Assembly (NCBI GenBank): GCA_039545295.1
Contig: BCIK01000010.1
Location: 372,001 to 436,000 of the forward strand
Direction: 5' to 3'
From: Udeniomyces pyricola
Taxonomy: Eukaryota > Basidiomycota > Tremellomycetes > Cystofilobasidiales > Mrakiaceae
DNA length: 64,000 bases
A model generated the notes under the pieces. That model did no database searches. It worked only from the letters and a program-made list of their open reading frames with translations, and had not been told where the DNA came from. This document shows, one piece after another, positions 11,932 to 23,978 of the stretch; position 1 is the first letter of the stretch; every line of letters starts with the position of its first letter. Made by a program: the position numbers and the translations under genes.

Positions 11932-13810
11932 TCAGAGGTAGAAAAAGGACATTGTTTTTTCTTTGTTGATTTTTTTTTCGCTCCGGTGCCAACCCTGACA
12001 GAGCCCATGAGCCAAATAAGAACCCACTCCTCTCCCTCCCTCTCCCCCCATCCCTTCCCCAAACAAAAAAAAAAACGAAACAAAAACGAAACAAAAGCTC
12101 ACCTGATCCAACTGAACGCCTCCCGGTCCCTGCAGAACCCTCGTCTTCAACCCCTCCTGCTGCTGTCGTCGACTCGTCGTCGTCGACGACGACAAACGAG
12201 CGCTCGACGGTTCAGCACGGTGGTGAGGTGCGACGACGGGTTCGACCGACGGGACTTGATGAGGGGTAGCAAACGACTCGCGAAGCTTCGCGACAACTTG
12301 TCGGTTCACCTTTTTTTTTTTTATATAGGAAGAGGGATGAGGGGGAGGGGGATTTTGCCAAAAGGCGCCGCCGTGCGTTAGTATTCGTCATGGATCTTCA
12401 TTTGGACCTTAGACCCGAGACGTAGAGAGAGAGAGAGAGAGAGAGAGAGAATGTGTGTGTGTATTTCTTCAAACGAACCTCTTTATAAACTGAGCCTCCA
12501 ACCTGAAGCAACGGTCCACTCATCCCAAACCGATTCACAAAGTACGCCGAGACGATCAAGATGAGCAACGTCGTAAAGTACAACGGGTTCATCAACACCG
12601 CCATAAACTCGTTGAACCCAAGGACGACGATGGCGCCATAGACCCAGAGGGGGATCATGGCCCGTTGAGAGACGACGGATCGTTTGGCTTCGACAAAGAG
12701 CGCGTCGGCTTCCCGTCGGAACTTGGTTTCGAGTTCCGATAGTCGCGTCGGCGTGAGGAGGACGAGGCTCGAAGGGAAATCGAACGCGTCTTCGTCCGGA
12801 TCGAGGTCGGCGGCAACGTAAGCGGTGGATGATGTCGAGCCCGTCGCGTTCGAAGAGAGGAGATCGGATGTCGGGTTCAAGAAGAGAGAGGAGGAAGAGG
12901 AAGGAAGGTTGGTGGGCAGAAGCGTGGTTTCGGTCGGGGCGATACGGGAGTAGATGGGAAGAAGACGGAGCGTCTGCCATCCGACCCAAGCGCGCATAGA
13001 TGGAAGGGGAAGGGTGGGTTTAAAGAAAGACGATACATTTCAAGACGAGACCCCAATCATCAGCTTCAACTGTTTCTACCAAAACTCAACCTTTCAAGTC
13101 GCCCCGCCTCGTTGTCATGACTAAACGTACCTCTTCTTTGCCCTTGATAAACGCCGCGTCGATATTGTCTTCCTCTTTCCAAACTCTCGGGACACCTCCC
13201 TCGCCGTATCGGAACCGGTCTTCGAACGCGGACCTCAGACGAGAGAGTAAGACGGATTCCACCGTCTGAGAGCGGAGCAAGACCACAAGTGACAGCCACG
13301 AGCGCAGTCGGAGCGTCGCGAGGGACTTGTCGTTTTGACTTGTCGAGGTTCCGAAGGCTTGTGGTGTCAACATGGAGACGAGCACCAGCCAGAAAGATGA
13401 AAAAGAAGAGGGATGGAGGAGGAGGGTGGTAAAGACAACAGCAGAAGCGGAAATGTGGACAGCGGTAAAACGTATCTTCGTGAGCAAAAGGTTTCCACGA
13501 GACCGAAGACAGAAACACCCAAGGATCCAAAAGGAAGAAGTAACAAACTCTTTGCCTTGGTCAAGTACGTTGATTCGCCTTTGGCGAGCGTCGAATTGAA
13601 GTCCGTCAATACGCGATCCCACATGTCGGCCTTGGGTTGGGTCAAGATAAACTCGATGGGCTCCGTCAGCTGACGCTTGATATTTCGCTGCGATTGCAAA
13701 GGAATATGGAAAGAAAAAGAAGAAGAAAACGAGTTGATCCCAAGGGGTGCTTGTATCGATCAGCCAACTTTAATCGCATCTGCAAGACCGCGCGTAACAG
13801 GCAAAGACTG

Positions 13811-13843
<33 letters not shown>

Positions 13844-16746
13844 ATGTGATGAAAGCACAAACCTCGATCAAGTTGACCATCTTTTTGGTCTCGTCCGACC
13901 GGCACTGATCGGCAATCAATCCGATGTCTTCCTGCACAAGCTCATACTCATCCTCAAACTGCCATTCGGTGTCCTTGAGCAGCACGCCTGATGGAAGATA
14001 AAAGAAGACAGGAACTCATCAGTGTCAAAAAAGCTGATTTGTGGAGACGATGTCTTTTTTGAGAACGCCAGAAGGAAGAGCGGGACAGAGTGAAAGAGAA
14101 AAGCCGGAGCAAAAAGAAAAGAAAAGAAGAAGAGAAAAAAAAAAACCCCAACTGACTCTTTGCCTGATCCACAAACCATCCTTCCCACTTCGCTTTTGCG
14201 CTCTTGACGACTTCCGCAAAGTCAGCGACGCCTCCCCCAGCGCCACCCAAAGTACCTTGAAGCTCCTCTTTGAACTCTCTCACGCAAGCCTTGTGGAGAC
14301 TCTTGACCTGTCCCAAGAACAACGGCGAGAGCTCCGCATGGATCGAAGCGAGCAAGTCCACACGTCGCCTCTGATAAACGCCAGCGTGGTACCTCGACGC
14401 GTCCTTGTCGAAAAGGGCCAAGGCTCGTTCCCTCCAGCTGTCCATATCGTTTCCGAGGCCGTCGACGACTTTGCCGCCTTCGACCGGTCGCTTGACGATG
14501 CGGACGCCCTCTCGAACACCCTCCATGGCAAGACTGGCAATCTCGTCGCATCGGAATTGAGCGAGAAGCTCTTGTTGAGTCGGAATGTCGAGATCCGAAT
14601 TGCTCTGAACCTGGTCCCAGATACTCTCCATGTAGTGTGAGACCCCATCCGCAGGAATTCGCTTGTGGTAAGAAGGATGGAAGACGTATGACGTCGACGA
14701 ACGGTCGGTGAATCGAGTCGCAAGAGCGGAGCAGGCGGCGTCAAACTCTTTGGGGAGAAGAAGTTTGTGTGGAAGAGGCGTGAAGGACAGATCAAAGTAG
14801 TCGGTGAGAAGAGCCGATTGAAGGGCTTCAGGCTGGGTAAATCGAAACCCAACGCAGACAACGGGACAAAAGAGTATCAGCGCATGCGAGACGATCAGCC
14901 GAGTATGCTCCCATCACAAGCAGCCGTGATGAAAATCACGTATGGGCAAAAGAAGGCAAACCGACTTTGGATAGAGATGCCCAAATGCGTTCCATATCTT
15001 GAGTCAACGTCGCTTCAAGATTCGACAGGGGCGTCGCGCCGACGTGGTCCCGGATGACGAACATGAGCAGCGTCTTTTCTTTGCCACTGTAACGATAGAA
15101 TACGTTTCCACCCGGCCGAATAGGCAAGTGAAGAAAGAAAAGTTGGGGAGTGATGGATTAGAGCACGATTACTGACAGCACAATAGCATGGAAACATGAT
15201 GGAGATGGAACCGATGCACTAACCCGCCACGGGTAGCTCCAAACAGGCCGAGGTTGACTTCAAACACGGTTTTCAGCAGACCCATGTTGGCTCCCTGATA
15301 CAACCCACTAAGAGATCCCAAGCAAAGAGAGACAATTTTGATCAGCTTAACCATCCGAATGTTGCGACACGCATGTGGCCTAGCAAATGAAGGGCCAGGC
15401 CAAACGGGTTGATGAACGAACACTTGATGCTCCCACAAGTTGATGATGAGAACCTCGGATACGGCGAGGGAAAAGAGACCTGATTTACGCTCAAAGTCCT
15501 GGTGATCGTGGACCAGAGAATGAATCCGTCAGAAACCGGCGGTTACGACAGGAGAGGTCAAAGGAGAAAGAATGGATTGACAAACAGACCTGATCTTCCC
15601 CACGTTCGCGACCGTCCGTTCCTTCGACATCCATGACCATGATAGGAGCGTCTTGAGCCTTGCACATCCAGATTCCTACGATTCAAAAAGCACAAGCACG
15701 TTCACCAGATCAGCCCTCGACGTGCTGATGGAAGCTCGCGGTTACAGCCGAGAAGGGATGTGCGATACCTTTGGTAGTCTGTTTCCTCGCCTTTTCGTCC
15801 ATCACGTCGAACGACGTGCCAAACAGTCGGTTGAGAAGCGTGCCTGCAACACAAGACGATGTCAGCATCGAGTGAGAAGACTATCCAGTCAGCAGCCGAC
15901 CCTTGGGAAGGGGGACTGACTCTTGCCGGTCGACTGAGAGCCAAAGACGGAGACGACGTCGTACGCGAAGCCCTTGTCGAGGAAACCCCATCGACCGATG
16001 GCGGATGAGAGTTCCTTGCTGAACAGAGCGTGGGCATATATATACATATATATGCGAATATATATCAGAGTAACATGTCAGCTCGTTGGTCGATCTTGTG
16101 AGGCGAGTGAAGCTACGCATGTGACGAGGTCAAAGCACGGGCATCCTTGCAATTGAGTCTCTCTCTCGCAATGATACGTTGACTGCTGCATCATCGTCAT
16201 CGCATCCTTCATCGACCCCAAATGTACTCGCTGCCCTCGTGACCTCCTAGTGCCTGACCCCTTCCAGATCCTCTCGCCGGACCTCTCCACATAGGGGTGT
16301 TGATCACTGATCAGTCTTGCTGTGAAGCCGAGCGAGTGAGGAAGGTGAAACAAGGCAACGGCTCAGCCACCAAACTAGGTGGGCAAGAGAATAGGGAGAA
16401 GCCATCGGTGTCGCTGCTGTGGTTGAATGAGGGTTCTTCTCCTTTCCTTGGTGATGATGACCTATCTCCCCCTTTATATGCCGCGACTTTACCAAGCAAT
16501 CATGGTGGTCAAACTAGTGAATGTCTCAGAGACTGACCTGAACTTCTTCTCCTCATCAATGACCTGAACCCTTTCGCCTTGACCGGTGCCTTGGCCCCCA
16601 CGGATGCCGCCGTTGGTCGAGGAGATGCTAGCCTTAGCCTCGCTCAGGGCTGCTTTTGCCTCTGGACTAGCGTGATCGAGAACAGATTGAAGGTCTTGCG
16701 ATGGGTTTGTAATTGCTTGTTGGGCTGATGCCACGTTGAGCTCCAT
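11932..16746 (-). CDS. SEY1: ER membrane fusion GTPase SEY1 (atlastin/RHD3 type)
   Basis: Dynamin-like GTPase that fuses ER tubules homotypically. Minus-strand exons, 5' to 3': 16746-16538, 16018-15921, 15843-15769, 15675-15590, 15498-15422, 15307-15224, 15086-14966, 14832-14157, 13987-13863, 13687-13549, 13357-13131, 12973-12479, 12309-12103 and 11994-11932 (893 aa). The GTPase motifs are complete: P-loop GSQSTGKST (codon split by intron 2), switch KQTTKGIW, G3 [14 protein letters not shown], and G4 MFVIRDH. A helical bundle follows ([27 protein letters not shown]). A hydrophobic hairpin in exon 12 is the ER membrane anchor, followed by a short cytosolic tail. Intron 1 is unusually long (519 nt). 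The last 20 residues (exon 14) are the least certain part; the body is secure. CAG and GT repeats lie just beyond the stop. Confidence 0.92.
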
Positions 16747-17251
16747 GATGTTGAAGAAGCGGGGGGAAGGGGGATGGGGGGTGGGAGGAGAAGAGGGTAG
16801 TTCGGGAGGAAAGTGGAAGGTAGAGCTAGACGCCCAGTCATGAGACGCCAGACGCGCTCGGCTAATGATTATTGACACACAGCTCAATGAAAAGGGGATG
16901 TGTACTGTGCAGTGCCCATTGATGGAGACGTTCGATCTCGATTTGGAAGTTTATATAACTATCCATCATCAGGCAGATTAGATGCATCATATATACGTCG
17001 TAACTTGACATCATTTCAATCTCATCCCGTGTACATGCCTCCAACAACACCCCCAAGCTTAGCGCAATCGAGGATCTTCGCCTGTATATATAGTCTGTGC
17101 GCATATACATGGGCACACATATTCAAACCCCAGCCAGATTCTCATTCAGACATGAATATGTATGAAAGGTGATGCGAGAGGTCATCTACGTACGTACACA
17201 ATTTCATCATCATATCACCCACACAGACCCAACGACATCATCATCATCATC
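16747..17251. other. spacer upstream of SEY1
   Basis: 505 bp with the SEY1 promoter and the 3' end of the next minus-strand gene. It includes a purine-rich block just before the SEY1 ATG (about 16760-16800) and scattered short TA runs. No gene is seen. Confidence 0.45.
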
Positions 17252-18251
17252 TCATCCACTATTCCATCGATCAGTCAACTTGTTATATATCGACTTGTCA
17301 TTCTCCGATCCCATCAGCCATGCCATGCTCGACCAGTGCTGGGCGCCTTCGGTCATAGTGCGCCGACTACGAAACGTCGGTCGACCCTGAACATCAAACA
17401 GCTCCTTCCCAGGCTCAGGAAGATCAGAAGCCGAATCCACGCCCGCTAAGTACTGGTACGTAAGCAGTATCGTTTGAGATTCAGGATATCTCAAGTGACT
17501 GTCGAAGAAAAGATCAAAAGAAAGGTCGGTTAAGGTCAGGGTTTGGGTTTCTAGCAAATCATGGAGCCAGTCCAGGTCGTCTGACTCGCGAGGGCTGCAC
17601 ATGGAAGTCTGAGCTAAGGAGAAAGTCGGAAGACTCCCCCCTCCCCCTTTCCCTCCCCCCCAAAAAACCTGGTAAAATGTGCCATGTCTTACTGACCGTT
17701 GGTAAATGTTATTTTGCAACAAGGATGTCCCGATCTGCCATCCCGTACGCACGGTGAGCGGCGCGGTAGCCACGGTGACGACGAAGCAGGTCAAGCGAAA
17801 GACATCCATCCTGAACTTGTAAGCACGGATAGGAAGACAGATGAGAGCAGGCACCACAATCGGGAGCGCCTGAACCCAGTCCAACCAAGCAGATCATTAT
17901 CAGTCAGAAACCCTATGTGAACAGGAAAAGGGATGAACAAAGATGAAGCGTAGCAGAGCAAGTCTTGACGGCACGACGGAACGTTAAGACTTCGTCTCCT
18001 GCTACATCCCATATCACAGTCACATGTTCTTTGACAAGAGATGGCCAACTGACCGTTGCGATGTAAGCCGTCCGTCTATAGCCCCGCCTGATGATATCGT
18101 AGTCGTCTTTCGAGAGCAAACCGTCGTTGATGAACCGATCGGCGACTTCCGGTATAGGGGACGAGAACAGCATGCGTAAAGTCAAGCCGATATCGCGAGG
18201 AGCCGAGACTTGGAGCGGGTATGGCATGGTCGTAATGAGTGAAGTGTCCAT
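17252..18251 (-). CDS. unknown protein with two predicted membrane helices
   Basis: Not recognised. Exons 18251-18054, 17869-17693 and 17608-17252 join in phase 0 throughout and give 243 aa. Around residues 63-110 lie two hydrophobic segments (IATALPIVVPALICLPI; LTCFVVTVATAPLTV) separated by a short basic loop, so a hairpin membrane protein is likely. The N-terminal third is moderately charged (SKDDYDIIRRGYRR). The C-terminal half is soluble and acidic (DDLDWLHDLLE, then SFDLFFDSHLRYPESQT). An upstream in-frame ATG at 18299 would add 16 residues. The intron 2 donor was chosen as GTAAGA at 17692 because the overlapping GTCAGT shifts the frame. It lies between SEY1 and the SWIM-RING gene, all on the minus strand, but nothing links their jobs. 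Coding status is supported by three frame-consistent exons only. Confidence 0.6.
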
Positions 18252-19068
18252 GGTGGAGTGTATACGATAGAATGAGATGGTGGGCTCGAGGATATGCAAT
18301 GGTGTGACGATGGAGAGGTTGAGAGTTCAGTGAGCAGGTTTGGTTTGGGGTTGGGAACAGCAGCTAGAAGCTGGAAGCGAGATGATCAACGGAAGGTGGA
18401 TTGATGGATTGATGGAGAGGAGTCTAAGGAGCCACCGCGGCTTGGTCCGGAAGTCGATCCGGCCGGCCGTCCGTCCGTTGATTCTACTGCCGCTTTTTCC
18501 CTGCGAATGGATGATCATGATAATCGATCCGCTAGCTGTGCAAACTCACGTCGAATCTTGCAAAGCTAGTAGTCGAGAGCAATCGAAAGTTACCCTGAGT
18601 TTTAGTTTATACATAAATATATATTTATATTTGATGCAACACCAGATGTACAGTGAAATTGCCTCATGAGACAGCTATCATTCAGTCCACTACACGCACA
18701 GATTCCAGGATGTACCCTGTGATCACCACACAAATGGCAAACATCGTCCGTTCAACGCGATCAATCCACCACTCAGGGACTTTGACGCGAAACCAGTACA
18801 AGGTCATTCTGATCTGATTGATTTGCACAGTCTCATGTCCTCAATGACATCACTCATATCACTCGAAGTACAAAGAAGAAGAGAAGAGGAAAAAGAAGAA
18901 AAGAAAAGAAAAAAAAACCCTAATCTACAATCTGCTCCAGCCGCCTCGACGCTTGACACCTCAGCCGACCCAGATCATACGTCCATCCAAATCTGACCCT
19001 CATAAAACTCATCTTACGATATCTGCTATGCCCTCTCTGGAGTGAGAAGTCTGACCCAACTCAAGAAA
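18252..19068. other. intergenic region between two minus-strand genes
   Basis: 817 bp holding the promoter of the unknown membrane-protein gene and the 3' untranslated region of the SWIM-RING gene. An A-rich purine tract lies at about 18868-18916 and an AT-rich stretch at 18605-18635. No gene is recognised. Confidence 0.5.
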
Positions 19069-21309
19069 TCACCACCGACCTCCATGATAAGCTGCACTCC
19101 TCGCTGCGACTGTTCTAGCGTTGTAACGTTCGCCACGCCTCGGTCCCAAATAATACGAGCTGGAGTCTCGCTGGGTGGAGATTCCCGCTACGCCTGCGAG
19201 ATTCGTACTGCAACGTCGTCCACAAACGGATCGAGCGCGCGGCACGCAACGGGAACGGGGCTTTAGCCAACAAACTCATGATAGCTGATCGGATCCATAG
19301 TGGTCGATTGGTTTTTTTTTTTCCAAAGTAGGTCGCTGAATCGGGGAAGGGACTTACTACATGGACTCCATCCCTCGAGAACTTGAACTGCCGCCAGACG
19401 ACCCACTTGAGCCGTCGGCGATCCCAAGAGTTGGCCACTTGGCTCGACACCAAACACAAGTGACTTCTTTGCCAAGGTTTTGCTGGGTTCGAGACCATTG
19501 GACAAAGCATTCAGAATGAAGAGCTGAAGGGTTTGAAGCAATATGAAGGGATGGGGTTTTTTTTTTTTTTATAGATTCGACGTGAGCTACCTTGATCCAG
19601 TCACCATCATGAGGTGGACAGAGATGTCAAAGATAAACCTCCGTCGACGCCTTGAAAGACTCACGACGTCCGCAACCTCCGACGGAAAGGCAGAAAGTGA
19701 GTTTAAATTCGTCGCCCGACAAGTCGTCGTAGCACACAGGGCAATCGTCGCCTTCTTCGGGCTGACATTCAAGGACGTCAACCACAAAAACAAGAAACCA
19801 TGCGATTAGATGATTCCCATCGTAGCAATCGTGATGAAAGAAAAAGAACGCTCACCATCTTCTTTTCTACGGCTTCTCCCGTTCCTTTGACGTCTTCAAA
19901 CGGATCCATATCAGGATCGGGTATACCCTCTGCCGTTCTGTACGCCTTCCTCACAGCCGTACCCGCAAGGGCGGACGCAAGTGGACTAAGGGGCGCACGA
20001 TCGAATATATAGATAAGCTCGCTTGAGAGAAGGGATTTTTGGTACCAGAGATCGGAAGTCTCGGATACTTGGAGAACTTTGAGCTGGAGGGAAGTTTCCG
20101 TTCAACAAAAGAACAGCGCATGAGGGTAGGGTGAGATCCAGGGAGAAAGGCGAGTTAGTCCCGAGGATGCTCACGAGAATATCCCTCCACTCCCTCGCTT
20201 GAGGAAAAACGCATTTCATCTTGAGTGTTCGAAGGCTCGTATCTTGGAAACGAGAACGAACCATGACAAAGATGATATGCTTGCACGTCGAGTTGTTCTT
20301 GAGCGCGTCTGGGCAATCGCATGTGGGAGTGAGTCCGATAGTGATGGTGTAAACGTTGCCTGTACTCTGTGCAACGATTGGGGCGAAAAGATAATAATAC
20401 CATCAAAAAAAAACTGCGTCAATCCCATCCCTCGTAGATCGTAACTTGAGGTCTCTACCTGATGATAGACATCTGTTTTGACCCGGATCTGTCTGTCAAG
20501 GGGATCGTACAAGTAGCTACTCACTCCCAACACTTTGAATTGCTCGACATAAGACCCTTCTTGTCGAGTGCGGTCCACGAGGAACATCCTCTGAGATCTC
20601 ACTCGCTCAGCTGGAGGTAACATTTCAAGACGCAACAATCATAATCCATTAGTCAGGAAAGTCTCCTCTTTAGACTGGGCGTTAGATGTTGGTCGTTAGA
20701 CGTTGAGCACCGAAACGGTACGCGCACGGACCTCGATCCAGAACCGATCGCGGACATGACGTGCGGTACCGACTGAGACGTGTCTCAAGCTCAAGCTAGA
20801 CGAGAGAAGAAGGCACAAGTGTCAGATATCGAAGAGTCGGTCGAATGATTGAAGGAAAAGCGAGCGATCCGTAAAGCAGAATTTGTCGAGGTCCAAGAGC
20901 AAGAATCAGGAATATGCATGATGGATCAGGAACAGAGAGCAGCGGTTGCGCGGTTGGAGCGTCGTGCCGCCCATCATCCGGATATGAGTGATGACGCACT
21001 TGAGTTCCTTCCTCGCCGTCCTTGATGGGGTTCTTTCGAGTGCGAGTTTTCTTGTTGTTGGAAGCGGCAGGTACCTGATAGAGGATTGACGTCAACTGTT
21101 GATTCAAGAGGCTTTAGACCTGGTGTGCCCATAGGCCTGTTCGTCAGACATACGGAGGGACCTGCGGCGGAGGATGGACCTTGAGGCAGGGACGAAGGTG
21201 AAGGGTCTGAGGAGGCGGCTGGAGGCGAGGGTGTAGGCTGGCGCTTGCGTTTGGCGGAGCGTAGGTTGGTTGATGGACCGGCAGATGGGAGTGTTGATCT
21301 GGCGGGCAT
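19069..21309 (-). CDS. SWIM zinc finger plus RING-type protein, probable E3 ubiquitin ligase
   Basis: Exons 21309-21154, 21074-21000, 20795-20732, 20610-20525, 20366-20262, 20083-19856, 19761-19665, 19523-19358 and 19207-19069 give 371 aa. A basic, Ser/Pro-rich N-terminus is followed by RYRTSCPRSVLDR and RVRSQRMFLVDR. Then comes a SWIM finger (CDC near residue 143 and CKH near 156, in TPTCDCPDALKNNSTCKHI) and, after a linker, a RING-like domain (DDCPVCYDDL; CGRPLHSECFVQWS; TCVWCRAKW). The C-terminal block YTNLAGVAGIS with YYLGPRRGERY is also characteristic of fungal SWIM/RING proteins. SWIM next to RING resembles animal ZSWIM2, an E3 ligase, so ubiquitin transfer is the likely role; substrate unknown. 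Every exon boundary is supported by motif continuity. Divergent from MTD1. Confidence 0.88.
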
Positions 21310-21576
21310 GGGTTGAGTGGGGTGTGGTGGCGGTGATGATGATGATGATGATGATGAGGATGTTGAGCAAGACGAGAGACGGACGGCCTGAACGGGGTCG
21401 ACGGGGTTAGCCGGAGAAAGCGTTTGAGTGACGGGAGCGAGTATTCGAATTCTGCTGAGCGTTGCTGCTGCTGCTGCTGCTGCTGCTTATCCATCCTTGC
21501 ACGAATCATCAACCCCCCCTTCCCCCCCCCTCCCCCTTTCATCCTCCTCATCCTCCCCTACCCCTGCCCTTCAACC
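21310..21576. promoter_or_regulatory. divergent promoter between the SWIM-RING gene and MTD1
   Basis: Only 267 bp separate the two start codons, so the two genes must share control DNA. The region holds a GAT trinucleotide run (21334-21357), a CTG run (about 21462-21487) and a C-rich, CT-rich leader directly upstream of the MTD1 ATG. No TATA-like box is evident at the expected distance on either side. Confidence 0.6.
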
Positions 21577-23978
21577 ATGGCCACCTCTACCACCTCCCCA
21601 GATCATGGCATCACCCTCACCGCCCTCAAAATGTACCCCACCTTCAAGAAGGAGCTCGTCGCTTCCATAGAAGACGTTCGCAAAGCGGGAGGCTCCCTCA
21701 AGCTCGTCGGTATCCTTGGTACAGCCAAGGACGATGCCCGTACCTACGCTTCCGTCAGTACCTAATACTCATCCAAGCACTCCCTTGCACTGCGGACGGA
21801 TGGAGCCGACCTCACCCTCTTTGGATTTGGAGGAGAGCATCGTTCCATGGCTTAGAGCTGCTACTACGGAACCACTGACCCTAACTGACGCGTTCCGCCC
21901 GTCTTTTCTCTCCTTCCTTCTTCCTCGTCTTTCTTGCTGTTTCCTCTCGCTTTCTCCAGTTTACGCAAAAGTCATGCGAAGCTCTCAACATCACCTTTGA
22001 GCTCCGAACCGTTGGTCAGGCCAACGATCCCTCCGCTGCTCTCGGAGACGGCGTTGAGGAGGCCATCGTCGCCGCCAATGACGACGAAGATGTCGGCGGC
22101 ATCCTCGTGAGACCCCAAATTTCTTGTCTTATCTTTCCCCACCGGCCCCCGTCGCTCTCAGCCTCTCTCTCTCTCTCTCTCGGTCTTTCCTTTGCCTGTT
22201 GGCGCGCCTCTTCACTCGCTCACACGTGCCATTTCTTGGGCTAAATCTCTTCTGTTTGACTTGGCTCATATGGTATCTCATCTAGGTTTACTACCCAATC
22301 TACGGAGGAACGCAGGATCAGTACCTGCAGCAGGTCGTTTCGCCTCTCAAGGATGTCGAGGGTCTGAACCATCAGTTCCTTTTCAACATGTACCACAAGT
22401 CAGCATTCTCTTTCCCACCCATCACATCATCCCCCGCCCCCCCCCCCTCCCCATTTGTGCCTCAAGTGGATAGGCAGTCATCGACAAAAGCAGGAATCAT
22501 ATACAGACCAGAAAGCGACTGAGTCTGATGTCGACGTTGTTTGTTTCTTTTTGTTCCGACTGTTGTCATGGTTCCCCCCTTGGCTTGGGTTTGCTCGTCT
22601 CATGGGGGCGTCTTCAGTATCCGACAGATCTCGCCCTTGACCCTTAAGCCGCCCAAGGCTCTCCCTACGGCTGACAAGCCCAACAACAACATCTGCAAAT
22701 CCATCCTGCCTTGCACGCCCTTGGCCATCGTACGTGACAAAAGCAACCCATTCTTATGACTCGTGTATACGTTATGTATCCATCAATCTGACTGACCCGC
22801 CTGAACTTTCCACGCACTCATTACTCCCCCCCCCCCCCCCCNCCCCCCCCCCNCCNCNCCTTCGATTTCATTTAGGTCAAGACACTCGAGTACTGCAACA
22901 TCTACAACCCTCTCCTTCCTGGAGGTGATCGAGCCCGTGGCAAGACGATCACCGTCATCAACCGATCTGAAGTCGTCGGCCGACCTCTCGCTGCCTTGCT
23001 CGCCAACGATGGCGCTCGAGTCTTCTCCGTCGACATCACCGGTATTCTCGAGTACACCAAACGACCCAAGACTGCTAAACCTCCTTCGACCGTCTCTTCT
23101 GCTGAGAACGATACGGCGTCGACTGCGGGTGATGCTGCTGCTGTCCCTACGACTTCAGCCGCTGCGACGTCGACGTCCATCGCATACCCTCACGGTACCA
23201 AAGCCGCTCAAGTCACCCTCTCCCTCCAAGAGATCATTGGCATCTCCGACGTCGTCGTTTCAGCCGTGCCGGGTGGAAAGTACAAGGTCGAAACGGATTG
23301 GTTGAAGGATGGAGTCGTTTGCGTCGACGTGGCGGGAGAGAAGAACTTTGAGGCCGACGTCACGAGCAAAGCGAGTATATACGTTCCGGCCGTTGGAAAG
23401 CTTACCATTGCGTTAGTTTTCCTCCTTTCCCCTCGTATCGGCTTCATAACGTTTGACGATTGGACAGGAAAAAAAAATTGTTTCTCGTTTTGTTTGGCTG
23501 AATGTTCCCCTCCTCTCTTCCTGCCCCCCCTTCACCCCCCTTCTTCTTCTCTGGGTGTTTGACATGGCATATATGTATCGTCTATCGCTTCGCCTTCCTC
23601 GTCTCGTCGATCATCACCTCCTCGAATCGTGATTCCAGGATGCTCCAACGAAACTTGTCCGTTCATCCTTCTTTTCTCTCTCTTTCGCCCTTTTTTAACT
23701 CAATCTGATTCTCGGCCCCGACGCACGCTGACCTCTCTCCTTGACCCCTTTCTTTCTTCGTTTCCTCTTCACTACTCTACTCTGCTCTGTTCTATCCTAT
23801 TCCGGTGGACAACCTTTTCCCTGTCACCTCGCTTCACTTCATCTCGTTCCGCATCTCGGGGTGGATGGTTTTTTTTTTTTTTTTTTTTTTTTTTTTCATC
23901 TCTAGGATCCGTCTGCGGACTTACCAGGAGATCTCAAAGCGAGCCATGGAAGCCGCCGCTGCCGCTGGACTCCTATAA
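21577..23978 (+). CDS. MTD1: NAD-dependent methylenetetrahydrofolate dehydrogenase
   Basis: Cytosolic oxidation of 5,10-methylene-THF to methenyl-THF, feeding purine synthesis and one-carbon balance. Exons 21577-21753, 21960-22106, 22286-22398, 22618-22729, 22876-23411, 23639-23656 and 23906-23978 give 391 aa. Family marks: the N-terminal block KLVGILGT, VYYPIYGGTQDQYLQQ, NICKSILPCTP, the nucleotide-binding block TVINRSEVVGRPLAALL, VSAVPGGKYKV and a C-terminal YQEISKRAMEAAAAAG. An insert rich in Ala, Ser and Thr (about 23080-23190) lengthens the family's usual ~320 aa. Exon 6 is a micro-exon of 18 nt (MLQRN plus split codons). Intron 4 contains a C-run with four ambiguous bases (22842-22858). 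Confidence 0.93.
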
